Shown here: positions 47,620-63,154 of the stretch, in pieces
How the letters are laid out: the number at the start of each line of letters is the position of its first letter
Numbering within the stretch: the stretch's first letter is position 1
Origin: Janibacter terrae NBRC 107853
Lineage (GTDB): Bacteria; Actinomycetota; Actinomycetes; Actinomycetales; Dermatophilaceae
Assembly (NCBI RefSeq): GCF_001591405.1
Contig: NZ_BCUV01000003.1
Coordinates: 248,001 to 312,000, forward strand
Length of the DNA: 64,000 nt
Direction: 5' to 3'
Made by a program: the position numbers and the translations under genes
The notes under the pieces: model-generated
Told to the model about the DNA's origin: nothing
Database searches by the model: none
What the model saw: only the letters and a program-made list of their open reading frames with translations

Positions 47620-48440
47620 GCGACCACACCGGACGCCGGGAGCGTCCGCCCCTGACCAATCCCTCCTCGGAGCGGGTGGCGTCGGTGCGCGGACTCTCCC
47701 GGCGTCCTGTGCGTCGGCGGACCGGCCGGATCCTCGTCGAGGGACCGCAGGGTGTCCGCGAGGCCGTGAGCTTCGCCCCCGAGCGGATCGTCGACCTGTA
47801 CGCCACGACCGAGGCGGCGCAGCGGTACGCCGAGTTCGTCGAGCCGGCCCGCGAGCAGGGGGTCTTCGTCCACGAGACGAGCGAGGAGGTCCTCGCCGCG
47901 ATGTGCGACGCCGACACCCCGCAGGGCACGGCGGCCGTCGTCGAGTGGGCCCCGAGCGACCTCGCCTCGGTCCTCGCGAGCTCGCCCCGCCTCCTCGTGC
48001 TGCTCGCCCACGTGCGCGACCCCGGCAACCTCGGCACCGTCATCCGCGGCGCCGACGCGGCCGGCGCCGACGCCGTCCTCGTCAGCGATGCCTCGGTCGA
48101 CGTCACCTCGCCCAAGGTGGTGCGCTCGACGGCGGGTTCGCTCTTCCACCTGCCGGTGGTCACGGGCCTCGACATCTCGGAGACCCTCACCGCCCTCGGC
48201 GACGCCGGGATCACCCGCCTCGCCGCCGACGGCGCGGGCGAGCGGACCATGGACGACTGCGACCTCACCGGTCCCCACGTGTGGGTCATGGGCAACGAGG
48301 CCTGGGGCCTCGAGGACGCCACCCTCGCCGCGTGCGACGAGGTGGTCCGGGTCCCGATCCACGGCCATGCCGAGTCGCTCAACCTCGCCATGGCGAGCAC
48401 GATCTGCCTCTACGCCTCGGCGCGCCAGCAGCGCGCCTGA
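47616..48440 (+). CDS. SpoU/TrmH-family RNA 2'-O-methyltransferase, probable CTG start
   Basis: Methylates a ribose in rRNA or tRNA. About 274 aa. The N-terminal substrate domain contains [16 protein letters not shown] and [11 protein letters not shown]; the knotted catalytic domain has [26 protein letters not shown] and [11 protein letters not shown] 47616 overlaps the rplT stop as CTGA, as in ahpE; the first canonical in-frame start downstream (GTG 47676) would delete conserved residues, and starts upstream lie deep in rplT. Downstream of the L20 gene, as in many actinobacteria. Confidence 0.9.
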   Translation: MSDHTGRRERPPLTNPSSERVASVRGLSRRPVRRRTGRILVEGPQGVREAVSFAPERIVDLYATTEAAQRYAEFVEPAREQGVFVHETSEEVLAAMCDADTPQGTAAVVEWAPSDLASVLASSPRLLVLLAHVRDPGNLGTVIRGADAAGADAVLVSDASVDVTSPKVVRSTAGSLFHLPVVTGLDISETLTALGDAGITRLAADGAGERTMDDCDLTGPHVWVMGNEAWGLEDATLAACDEVVRVPIHGHAESLNLAMASTICLYASARQQRA

Positions 48441-48462
48441 GCACGACCCCGGCACGCGACGA

Positions 48463-48496
48463 CGAAGGGGGTGGACCGGCCGGTCCACCCCCTTCG
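48463..48496. terminator. Perfect 34-bp palindrome between convergent genes
   Basis: cgaagggggtggaccgg (48463-48479) pairs perfectly with 48480-48496, zero-loop. It lies between the convergent rRNA methyltransferase and katA, so a two-way terminator. Both ends are CGAAGGGG. Confidence 0.8.
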
Positions 48497-48509
48497 CCGT
48501 GCCATGGCA

Positions 48510-50069
48510 TCAGGAGACCGCGTGCGTCTCCTGACCACCGAGGACCTCGCCCGGGTCGACCGGCGCCTCGTCCGCGGCGGCCTTGCCGTCCCGGACCCGC
48601 TGACCGATCGTGGCGTCGATGTTGGTCCAGTACTCGAAGACCCGCGAGAGGACCGGGTCCTCGACGCCGGCGAGCGAGCCGACGACCGTGTCGACGAGAC
48701 GGTCCCGCTGGGCGTCGTCGAAGACCTCGCGCACGAGCGTGCCCGGCTGACCGAAGTCGTCGTCCTCCGGGTGCAGCTGGTAGGCCGAGCGCACGATCGC
48801 GCCGTCGACCTCCCACCCGTCGTCGACCGGTCCCTCGAAGTCCGCGACCGGCCTGCCGAAGCTGTTGGGGTGGTAGGTCGGCGCGGCACCCGAGTGCTCG
48901 TAGCGCATCGGGCCGTCGAAGGAGTAGTGGTTCTCCTGCTGGACCGCGGGGCGGTTGACCGGCAGCTGGTGGAAGTTCGGGCCGATCCGGGCCCGGTGCG
49001 CGTCCGCGTAGGCGAAGACCCGGCTGAGCAGCATCTTGTCGGGGGAGTACCCGATGCCCGGGACCGTGTTGCTCGGCGCGAACGCCGCCTGGTCGATCTG
49101 CGCGAAGAAGTTCACCGGGTTCTCGTCGAGGGTCATCGTGCCGACCTCGATGAGCGGGTAGTCCTCGTGCGGCCAGGTCTTCGTCAGGTCGAAGGGGTTG
49201 AAGCGGTAGGTCTTCGCGTCCTCGTAGGGCATGACCTGGACAGACAGCTTCCACTGCGGGGACTCGCCGCGGGCGATCGCGTCGAAGAGGTCGCGACGGT
49301 GGAAGTCCGCGTCCTGCCCGGCGATCCGGTCGGCCGCCTCGCCCGTGATGCCGCGCACGCCCTGCTGGGTGTGGAAGTGGTACTTGACCCAGAACTTCTC
49401 GCCCGAGGCGTTGACCCACATGTAGGTGTGGCTGCCGTAGCCGTTCATGTGGCGCCACGAGCGCGGCAGGCCACGGTCACCCATGAGGTAGGTGACCTGG
49501 TGCGCCGACTCGGGGTTGTTGGTCCAGAAGTCCCACTGCATCGTGTTGTCGCGCAGCCCGTTGTCGGGCAGGCGCTTCTGGCTGCGGATGAAGTTGGGGA
49601 ACTTCAGCGGGTCGCGCAGGAAGAAGATCGGGGTGTTGTTGCCCACGAGGTCGAAGTTGCCCTCGGAGGTGTAGAAGCGCAGCGCGAAGCCGCGCACGTC
49701 ACGCCACGTGTCGGGGGAACCGAGCTCCCCGGCCACCGTCGAGAAGCGCGCGAGCATGCGGGTCGTCGTGCCCGGCTGGAAGAGGGCGGCCTTGGTGTAC
49801 CGCGAGACGTCGGCCGTGGTCTCGAAGTGACCGAAGGCGCCCGCGCCCTTGGCGTGCGGCTTGCGCTCGGGGATGTTCTCCCGGTTGAAGTGCGCGAGCA
49901 TGTCGACCAGGTGGGTGTCGTGGAGCAGGAGGGGGCCGTTGCTCCCCACGGAGAGACTGTTGCGGTCGCTGACCGTCGGGGAGCCGTTGAGCTGCGTCGA
50001 GGGCCCGGAGACGTCGAGCGTCCCGCGCGCGTCCGCGCGGCTCTGCGGGGTGGAGGGGGTGGTGGACAT
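48510..50069 (-). CDS. katA: Monofunctional haem catalase
   Basis: Breaks down hydrogen peroxide. 519 aa. His72 in [14 protein letters not shown] and the Asn in VGNNTPIFF are the active-site pair; the haem tyrosine is in [30 protein letters not shown] is typical. ATG at 50069 with AGAGGAG upstream. It follows a Fur-family regulator gene on the same strand by about 40 bp, the usual furA/catR-catalase arrangement, and is probably peroxide-induced. Confidence 0.96.
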   Translation of the reverse strand: MSTTPSTPQSRADARGTLDVSGPSTQLNGSPTVSDRNSLSVGSNGPLLLHDTHLVDMLAHFNRENIPERKPHAKGAGAFGHFETTADVSRYTKAALFQPGTTTRMLARFSTVAGELGSPDTWRDVRGFALRFYTSEGNFDLVGNNTPIFFLRDPLKFPNFIRSQKRLPDNGLRDNTMQWDFWTNNPESAHQVTYLMGDRGLPRSWRHMNGYGSHTYMWVNASGEKFWVKYHFHTQQGVRGITGEAADRIAGQDADFHRRDLFDAIARGESPQWKLSVQVMPYEDAKTYRFNPFDLTKTWPHEDYPLIEVGTMTLDENPVNFFAQIDQAAFAPSNTVPGIGYSPDKMLLSRVFAYADAHRARIGPNFHQLPVNRPAVQQENHYSFDGPMRYEHSGAAPTYHPNSFGRPVADFEGPVDDGWEVDGAIVRSAYQLHPEDDDFGQPGTLVREVFDDAQRDRLVDTVVGSLAGVEDPVLSRVFEYWTNIDATIGQRVRDGKAAADEAPVDPGEVLGGQETHAVS

Positions 50070-50110
50070 GTGCTGCTCCTCTTTCTCTGTGGGGTGGGGC
50101 GCAGTGCTGG

Positions 50111-50553
50111 TCAGGGGGTGCCGTCGCGGTCGCGCAGTCGGGGCAGATGCCCCAGTAGATGACCTCGGCCTCGTCGATGGCGAAACCGTGGTCGTCGGCG
50201 GCGTCGAGGCAGGGTGCCTTGCCGGGGGCGCAGTCGACATCGACCATCGTGCTGCACGAACGGCACACGAGGTGGTGGTGGTTGTCGCCGAGCTCGAGCT
50301 CGAAGCGGGCGGGGTGGCCGGCGGGCTCGAACTTGCGCACGAGCCCGTGGGCGGACAACACCGCGAGGATGTCGTAGACGGCCTGGGTGCTCACCGAGCC
50401 GAGGCGCTCGCGCGTGCTGCGCGCGATCGTGTCGACGTCGGCGTGGGGGCGCGCGGAGAGCTCGCGCAGCACGGCCACGCGCGGGGCGGTCACCCGCAGC
50501 GACCGGCCACGCAGGAGATCTGCCGCGGCGTCGGTGTCGATCATGGTGCTCAT
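50111..50553 (-). CDS. Fur-family peroxide/metal regulator (CatR/FurA-like), 3' end out of frame
   Basis: Winged-helix repressor with the full Fur domain: [36 protein letters not shown] and GICPDC, with both CxxC pairs. After the last pair no stop comes in frame: reading would continue about 410 nt, far into katA, ending at 49699. One base inserted just after GICPDC would instead give a short tail and the TGA at 50113-50111, as in family members. I place the end there and suspect a 1-nt indel or sequence error. ATG 50553 is leaderless. Position upstream of katA suggests PerR/CatR function. Confidence 0.8.
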
Positions 50554-50561
50554 CGTCCCCA

Positions 50562-50591
50562 AGACTCGCACCGATACTTGAACCAGTCAAG
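50562..50591 (-). promoter_or_regulatory. Promoter and possible operator of the Fur-katA unit
   Basis: On the minus strand TTGACT (50590-50585) and GAGTCT (50567-50562) are spaced 17 bp, and the ATG follows 8 nt later. CTTGA-CTGGT-TCAAG (50591-50577) is a short inverted repeat over the -35 box, a candidate autoregulatory Fur/CatR site. Confidence 0.6.
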
Positions 50592-50600
50592 AAAAGGGCG

Positions 50601-50624
50601 GAAGGGGGTCGCGCGACCCCCTTC
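50601..50624. repeat. 24-bp perfect palindrome between divergent fur and pheS promoters
   Basis: gaagggggtcgc (50601-50612) with gcgacccccttc (50613-50624). It lies between two divergent promoters, so it cannot be a simple terminator. It belongs to the GAAGGGGG/CCCCCTTC family of inverted pairs in the window. Confidence 0.7.
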
Positions 50625-50633
50625 GCCCCCCCG

Positions 50634-50639
50634 TAGACT
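50634..50639 (+). promoter_or_regulatory. Leaderless -10 box of pheS (TAGACT)
   Basis: TAGACT ends 8 nt before the pheS GTG. I see no T-box or phenylalanine leader upstream, so regulation by tRNA-sensing seems absent. Confidence 0.5.
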
Positions 50640-50647
50640 CGGGCCTC

Positions 50648-51741
50648 GTGTCAGGACCCAACACCAACTACGACCCGGTCGAGGTCGCCGCGCTCGACCC
50701 GCAGGTGATCGAGGAGGCCGTCGCGGCCGCCCTCGCCGCAGCAGCGGGAGCCACGACCCTCGACGAGCTCAAGCGGATCCGCGGGCAGCACCAGGGCGAC
50801 AAGAGCCCGCTGGCGCTGGCCAACCGCGAGATCGGCGCCCTGCCGCCGAGCGCCAAGGCCGAGGCCGGCAAGCGCGTCGGGCAGGCGAGGGGCCGCGTGG
50901 GAGCGGCCTTCTCGGCCCGCCAGGTCGAGCTCGAGGCCGAGCGCGACGAGCGGATCCTCGTCGAGGAGACCCTCGACCTCACCGTGCCGAGCCCGCACCA
51001 GCGCCTCGGTGCCCGCCACCCGATCAGCCTCGTGACCGAGCGGGTCGAGGACATCTTCGTCGGCATGGGCTGGGAGATCGCCGAGGGCCCGGAGATCGAG
51101 TCCGAGTGGCTGACCTTCGACGCGCTCAACATCGGTCCCGACCACCCGGCGCGCGGCGAGCAGGACACCTTCTTCGTCGAGCCGGCCGACGCCGGGGTCG
51201 TCCTGCGCACCCACACCTCGCCGGTGCAGATCCGCACGATGCTCGACCGCGAGCCGCCGATCTACGTCCTGTGCCCGGGCAAGGTCTTCCGCACCGACGA
51301 CCTCGACGCGACCCACACCCCGGTCTTCCACCAGTTCGAGGGCCTCGTCGTCGACAAGGGCATCACGATGTCGCACCTGCGCGGGGCGCTCGACGCCTTC
51401 GTCCAGGGCCTCTTCGGCGAGGGCATCGTCACCCGCCTGCGCCCCAACTACTTCCCCTTCACCGAGCCCAGCGCCGAGATCGACTGCCAGTGCTGGGTCT
51501 GCCGCGGTGAGGACTCCGGCTGCCGCACGTGCGGCGGCACCGGCTGGATCGAGCTCGGCGGCTCCGGCATGGTCAACCGTCGAGTGCTCGCGGCGAGCGG
51601 CATCGACCCGGACGAGTACACCGGTTTCGCCTTCGGCCTGGGCATCGAGCGCTCGCTCATGCTGCGCCACGGCGTCGCCGACATGCGCGACATCATCGAG
51701 GGGGACGTCCGCTTCTCGGCGGCGTTCGGGATGGAGATCTG

Positions 51742-51742
<1 letters not shown>
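50648..51742 (+). CDS. pheS: Phenylalanyl-tRNA synthetase alpha subunit
   Basis: Class II aminoacyl-tRNA synthetase catalytic subunit. 364 aa. Coiled-coil N-terminus (about 20-100), motif 2 and 3 regions with FRTDDLDATHTPVFHQ and GFAFGLGIERSLM. A CxC...CxxC cluster (CQCWVCRG, then CRTCGG) suggests a metal site as in other actinobacterial PheS. GTG start; TGATG overlap with pheT. Confidence 0.97.
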
Positions 51743-56601
<4,859 letters not shown>

Positions 56602-56611
56602 TCGGACCGGC

Positions 56612-57577
56612 ATGTCTGCTGAATCCACCCTGCGCGGCGCCATCGACGCCGCGGCCCTGCGGGTCGCCCAGAGCAAGGCCACCACCCTCGTCGAGGCGCT
56701 GCCCTGGCTCGAGCGGTTCCGCGACGCGCTCGTCGTCATCAAGTACGGCGGCAACGCCATGACCGACGACGCCCTCAAGGCGGCCTTCGCCGAGGACATC
56801 GTCTTCCTGCGCTTCGCCGGGCTGCGCCCCGTCGTCGTGCACGGCGGAGGCCCGCAGATCCAGGCCATGCTCGACCGGCTCGGCCTGGAGAGCGAGTTCA
56901 AGGGGGGGCTGCGCGTCACGACCCCCGAGGTCATGGACGTCGTGCGCATGGTTCTCACCGGCCAGGTCGGGCGCGAGCTCGTCGGGCTGCTCAACCAGCA
57001 CGGCCCCGTCGCGGTCGGGCTCTCCGGCGAGGACGCCGGGCTCTTCGGCGGACGCCGCAGGGGCGTCGAGATCGACGGCGAGATGGTCGACATCGGTCTC
57101 GTCGGTGACGTCGAGTCGGTCGACCCCGCTGCCGTCCTGGACATCCTCGACGCCGGACGGATCCCCGTCGTCTCGACGATCGCGCCCGACCTGGACGAGG
57201 ACGGGCAGGTGCTCAACGTCAACGCCGACACCGCCGCCGCGGCCCTGGCCGTGGCGCTGCGGGCGCACAAGCTCGTCGTCCTCACCGACGTCGACGGCGT
57301 GTACGCCGACTGGCCGGACCGCGACTCGTTGCTATCCCACCTGAGCGCGTCCGGTGCCCGCGACCTCCTGGCCCGGGTCGACTCCGGCATGATCCCCAAG
57401 CTCGAGGCGTGCATCCGCGCGGTCACCCACGGCGTCCCCCAGGCGCACGTCGTCGACGGCCGCCAGCCGCACTCGATGCTCCTCGAGCTGTTCACCTCGG
57501 AGGGCTTCGGGACGATGATCCTGCCCGACGACCCGACCACCGCCCCCGACGACGAAGGGGAGGGGAGCCCCTCGTGA
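56612..57577 (+). CDS. argB: Acetylglutamate kinase
   Basis: Phosphorylates N-acetylglutamate; usual site of arginine feedback. 321 aa: [22 protein letters not shown] and [20 protein letters not shown]. The C-terminal tail (DDEGEGSPS) uses GAA within a CGAAGGGG motif. Start ATG 56612, 10 bp after argJ; stop overlaps argD (GTGA). Confidence 0.97.
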   Translation: MSAESTLRGAIDAAALRVAQSKATTLVEALPWLERFRDALVVIKYGGNAMTDDALKAAFAEDIVFLRFAGLRPVVVHGGGPQIQAMLDRLGLESEFKGGLRVTTPEVMDVVRMVLTGQVGRELVGLLNQHGPVAVGLSGEDAGLFGGRRRGVEIDGEMVDIGLVGDVESVDPAAVLDILDAGRIPVVSTIAPDLDEDGQVLNVNADTAAAALAVALRAHKLVVLTDVDGVYADWPDRDSLLSHLSASGARDLLARVDSGMIPKLEACIRAVTHGVPQAHVVDGRQPHSMLLELFTSEGFGTMILPDDPTTAPDDEGEGSPS

Positions 57578-58782
57578 GCACCGTCTCGCCCGCACACCAG
57601 CAGCTGCTCGAGCGCTACCGCGCCAGCCACATCGGGGTCTTCGGCCTCCCCGGGCTCGTCCTCTCGCACGGCGAGGGCCCCTACGTCTGGGACGTCGACG
57701 GCACCCGCTACCTCGACCTGCTCGGCGGCATCGCCGTCAACGCCCTCGGCCACGGCCACCCGGAGCTCGTCGCCGCGATCTCCAAGCAGGCCGGCACCGC
57801 CGTGCACGTCAGCAACTTCTTCACGACCCAGGCGCAGATCGAGGCGGCCGAGGCGGTCCTGCGCATCGCGCAGGCCCCGGAGGGGTCCGGCATCTTCTTC
57901 TGCAACAGCGGGTCGGAGGCCGTCGAGACCGCGATCAAGCTCTCGCGCCGCACCGGCCGCACGGGGATCGTCGCCGCCGGAGGTGCCTTCCACGGGCGGA
58001 CCACCGGCGCGCTGAGCCTCACCCACAAGGCGGCCTACCGGACCCCCTTCGAGCCACTGCTCCCCGGGGTGACGCACGTGACGCCCGGCGACGTCGACGC
58101 CCTGCGCGCCGCCGTCGGCCCTGACACCGCGATGGTCCTCCTCGAGCCGATCCAGGGGGAGGCGGGCGTCGTCCCCACCCCGCCCGGCTACCTCGCCGCC
58201 GCCCGCGAGATCACCCGCGAGGTGGGCGCCCTCCTCGTCCTGGACGAGATCCAGACCGGTATCGGCCGCACCGGGGCGTGGTTCGCCCACCAGCTCGAGG
58301 GCGTCGTACCGGACGCGATCACCGTCGCCAAGGGGCTTGGCGGGGGAGTGCCGATCGGCGGCCTCGTCACCTTCGGTCCCGAGGTGACCGGCCTGCTGAC
58401 GGCCGGCCAGCACGGGTCCACCTTCGGCGGCAACCCGCTCGCCTGCAGTGCGGCCCTGGCGGTCATCGCCACCATCGAGTCCCAGGACCTCATGGCGCAC
58501 GCCGTGGCCGTCGGCGAGGCCCTCGTCGCGCAGGTCGCCGCGCTCGACCACCCGTTGGTCGCCGGGGTCCGTGGGGCGGGGCTGCTCCGCGCCGTCGTCC
58601 TGACCCGGGAGATCGCGCCCGCCGTGGCCCTGGCCGCCCGCGCCCGCGGCTTCATCGTCAACCCCGTGGCGCCGGACGCCCTGCGCCTGGCGCCGCCGCT
58701 CACCATCACCACCGACCAGCTCGCGACCTTCGTCGAGGCGCTGCCCGCGCTCCTCGACCAGGCCGCCAAGGAGTCCGCATGA
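57574..58782 (+). CDS. argD: Acetylornithine aminotransferase
   Basis: PLP class III aminotransferase. 402 aa; [32 protein letters not shown] and the PLP lysine in [12 protein letters not shown]. May also serve lysine synthesis (not shown here). Overlaps argB and argF. Confidence 0.97.
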   Translation: MSTVSPAHQQLLERYRASHIGVFGLPGLVLSHGEGPYVWDVDGTRYLDLLGGIAVNALGHGHPELVAAISKQAGTAVHVSNFFTTQAQIEAAEAVLRIAQAPEGSGIFFCNSGSEAVETAIKLSRRTGRTGIVAAGGAFHGRTTGALSLTHKAAYRTPFEPLLPGVTHVTPGDVDALRAAVGPDTAMVLLEPIQGEAGVVPTPPGYLAAAREITREVGALLVLDEIQTGIGRTGAWFAHQLEGVVPDAITVAKGLGGGVPIGGLVTFGPEVTGLLTAGQHGSTFGGNPLACSAALAVIATIESQDLMAHAVAVGEALVAQVAALDHPLVAGVRGAGLLRAVVLTREIAPAVALAARARGFIVNPVAPDALRLAPPLTITTDQLATFVEALPALLDQAAKESA

Positions 58783-59713
58783 CCGTCCGCCACCTCCTCG
58801 CCGACGACGACCTGACGGCCGCCGAGCAGGCCGAGGTGCTCGACCTCGCCGCGGCGCTCAAGGCCGACCGCCACGCAGAGCAGCCGCTGGCCGGCCCGCA
58901 GGCCGTCGCGATCATCTTCGACAAGCCGACGCTGCGCACCCAGCTCTCCTTCGCCACCGGTGTCGCCGAGCTCGGTGGCTACCCGATGACGGTCGACGGC
59001 AACCTCGCCCAGATCGGCACCCGCGAGTCGATCGCGGACGTGGCGCGGGTCGTCGGGCGCCAGGTGAGCGCCATCGTGTGGCGCACCCACGGCCAGGACC
59101 GGCTGCAGGAGATGGCCGACCACGTCGACGTGCCGGTCGTCAACGCCCTCACCGACGACTACCACCCGTGCCAGCTGCTCGCGGACCTGCTGACGATCCG
59201 TGAGCACAAGGGGAGCACTGCCGGACGCACGATCGCCTACCTCGGCGACGGCGCCAACAACATGGCGCACAGCTACCTCCTCGCCTGCGCCCTCGCCGGG
59301 ATGCACGTGCGCATCGGCACCCCGGCGACCCACCAGCCCTCACCGGACGTCCTCGTCCGCGCCGAGCGGATCGCCGCCGAGCAGGGCGGCTCGGTGCTCG
59401 TCACGGACGACCCGGTGGCCGCCGTGGACGGCGCCGACGTCGTGGCGACCGACACCTGGGTCTCCATGGGCATGGAGGGCGAGAAGGGCGATCGCACCGG
59501 CCAGGCGTCGCCCTTCGCCCCCTTCGCCGTGACCCGTGGCCTCATGGCCCACGCGGCCGCCGAGGCGATCGTGCTGCACTGCCTGCCCGCCTACCGCGGT
59601 CTCGAGATCGAGGCCGAGGTCATCGACGGCGAGCAGTCGGTCGTCTGGGACGAGGCCGAGAACAGGCTCCACGCGCAGAAGGCGCTCCTCACCTTCCTCC
59701 TGCGCGCCTCGTC

Positions 59714-59717
<4 letters not shown>
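58779..59717 (+). CDS. argF: Ornithine carbamoyltransferase with a variant carbamoyl-phosphate loop
   Basis: Makes citrulline from ornithine and carbamoyl phosphate. 312 aa. [26 protein letters not shown] and HCLPAYRG are present. The usual phosphate loop S-T-R-T-R reads PTLRTQ here (Thr51-Leu52-Arg53-Thr54-Gln55), keeping the central Arg-Thr but losing the Ser and last Arg. The wider context still says OTC (cluster argCJBDFRH); I believe this variant occurs in related Micrococcales. ATGA overlap with argD. Confidence 0.92.
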
Positions 59718-61671
<1,954 letters not shown>

Positions 61672-61672
61672 C

Positions 61673-62302
61673 GTGGGCCCGTCGGGGCGCCGGCTGGTCG
61701 CGCAGGACCTGTCCGCCGACCCCCTGACCGTCGCCCCCGTCCTGCTCGGGAGCCACCTCGTCGTCGGCGACGTGACGCTGCGTCTCACCGAGGTCGAGGC
61801 GTACTGGGGGAGCGTCGACCCCGGATCGCACGGCTACCGCGGCATGACGCCGCGCACCGAGGTGATGTTCGGGCCGCCCGGACGCCTCTACGTCTACCGG
61901 TCGTACGGCATCCACTGGTGCGCCAACATCGTCTGCGGGACGAAGGGGGAGTGCGCCGCAGTCCTGCTGCGTGCCGGTGAGGTCGTGGTCGGGCAGGGGC
62001 TGGCCATGGAGCGACGTCCCGGCGCCGCGGTGCGCGACCTTGCCCGTGGACCGGGGCGGCTCACCAAGGCCCTGGGACTCGACGGTGACGACGACGGCGC
62101 CGCGGTCGTGGGGAGGGGCGCGCGCCTCGTCCTGCGGGCCCCGGCCGAGCCGGTGCCCGCCGAACGCATCCGCACGGGTCCGCGCGTGGGGGTCTCGGGC
62201 CCCGGCGGCGACGCGGAGGCCTTCCCGTGGCGGTACTGGATCGACGGGGACCCGACCGTCTCCGCGTATCGGCCCGGCGGGCCCCGCGTCAGGCGGGGCT
62301 GA
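61673..62302 (+). CDS. mpg: 3-methyladenine (alkyladenine) DNA glycosylase
   Basis: Removes alkylated purines from DNA. 209 aa, AAG/MPG family: LTEVEAYWGSVDPGSHGYRGMTPRT, GRLYVYRSYGIHWCANIVCG and RGPGRLTKALGL. GTG start 1 bp after argH, so in the same transcript. Its 3' end overlaps the convergent bfr end by 14 bp. Confidence 0.93.
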   Translation: MGPSGRRLVAQDLSADPLTVAPVLLGSHLVVGDVTLRLTEVEAYWGSVDPGSHGYRGMTPRTEVMFGPPGRLYVYRSYGIHWCANIVCGTKGECAAVLLRAGEVVVGQGLAMERRPGAAVRDLARGPGRLTKALGLDGDDDGAAVVGRGARLVLRAPAEPVPAERIRTGPRVGVSGPGGDAEAFPWRYWIDGDPTVSAYRPGGPRVRRG

Positions 62303-62777
62303 CCCCGACGTCGACCTGCTGGGCGAGGTAGTTCTCCAGACCCACGCGGGCGATCGCGTCGAGCTGTGCCTCGAACCAGTCCCCGTGGCGCTCCTCGTCG
62401 CGGGCCATCTCCTCGAAGATCGAGGCGGTGGCGTGGTCGCCGAGCTCGTGGCACTCCTTGGCGCCGGCGTTGAACTGGTTGATCGCGACGATCTCGCCGG
62501 CGAGGGCCAGCTCGAGCATCTCCTTGGCGTCCTCGCCGATCTGGATGTTGTTGAGCTTCTGCACGTTGGGGTGGCCGTCGAACATGAGGATGCGCTCGAT
62601 GAGCTCGTCGGCGTCCTTCATCTCGCCGATCGACAGGTCGTAGAAGACCTTGCCCAGGCGTGGCAGGCCCCAGTTGTCGAGCATGCGCGCGTGGAGGAAG
62701 TAGGCGTTGACGACGGTGAGCTCGAGGGTGAGTGCCTCGTTGAGGAGGGTGACGACTCGAGGGTCAGCTGGCTGCAC
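62289..62777 (-). CDS. bfr: Bacterioferritin
   Basis: Iron-storage shell protein with haem. 162 aa from GTG 62777 (GGAGGT upstream). Ferroxidase ligands lie in ALTLELTVVNAYFLHARML, LSIGEMKDADELIERIL (with the haem-binding Met) and MARDEERHGDWFE. An ATG far upstream exists, but family homology starts right after the GTG. bfd overlaps its start by 14 bp, so bfd-bfr is an operon under the iron box at 63005. Confidence 0.94.
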   Translation of the reverse strand: MQPADPRVVTLLNEALTLELTVVNAYFLHARMLDNWGLPRLGKVFYDLSIGEMKDADELIERILMFDGHPNVQKLNNIQIGEDAKEMLELALAGEIVAINQFNAGAKECHELGDHATASIFEEMARDEERHGDWFEAQLDAIARVGLENYLAQQVDVGVSPA

Positions 62778-62985
62778 GGTGGACCTCCGCGGAAGTGGTG
62801 AAGAGACCGTGATCGGCCTCGCTCCCCACATGTTCGCAGAGGATCTGCCGCACGGAGAAGACACAGGCCCCGCAGTCGCGACCGGCGCCGGTGCTCGCGC
62901 ACACGCGAGAGAGTGTCGTCGCGCCCTGGGCGGCCGCCTCGGCGATCGCCCGGTCGCCGACGACGGCGCAGTGACACACGATCAC
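62764..62985 (-). CDS. bfd: Bacterioferritin-associated ferredoxin (Bfd-like)
   Basis: 73-aa [2Fe-2S] protein. The four cluster cysteines are in VCHCAVV and GRDCGACVFSVRQIL. In other bacteria Bfd reduces the bacterioferritin core to release iron. GTG 62985 follows GGGAG; the frame is open further upstream, but that part is unlike the family. It overlaps bfr and lies 19 bp after the iron box. Confidence 0.88.
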   Translation of the reverse strand: MIVCHCAVVGDRAIAEAAAQGATTLSRVCASTGAGRDCGACVFSVRQILCEHVGSEADHGLFTTSAEVHRAAS

Positions 62986-63004
62986 GAGACTCTCCCTTCG
63001 TTGC

Positions 63005-63023
63005 TGAGGTGAGGCATACCTTA
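63005..63023. promoter_or_regulatory. DtxR/IdeR-like iron box before bfd-bfr
   Basis: TGAGGTGAGGCATACCTTA, a 19-bp imperfect inverted repeat like the DtxR consensus, covering the presumed -10 region of the bfd-bfr promoter. It resembles the box at 9114-9133. Iron-dependent repression is inferred. Confidence 0.8.
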
Positions 63024-63154
63024 GCCCAGCGGGGAAGTCTCCTGTCACGGGGTGTTCCACATGCCGGACCGGTGCGCCTCCGGGACGACGCGGTGCGGCA
63101 TGGCAGGCTGGGGAGGGGCGCGACCGCGCGCCCCGCGACCTCCCGGAAGGACCC

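Noticed and set aside
49699-50110. Long C-terminal extension of the Fur-family protein
   Set aside because: It lies out of frame in the well-conserved katA N-terminus and is Arg/Pro/Ala-rich low complexity; a small indel is more likely.
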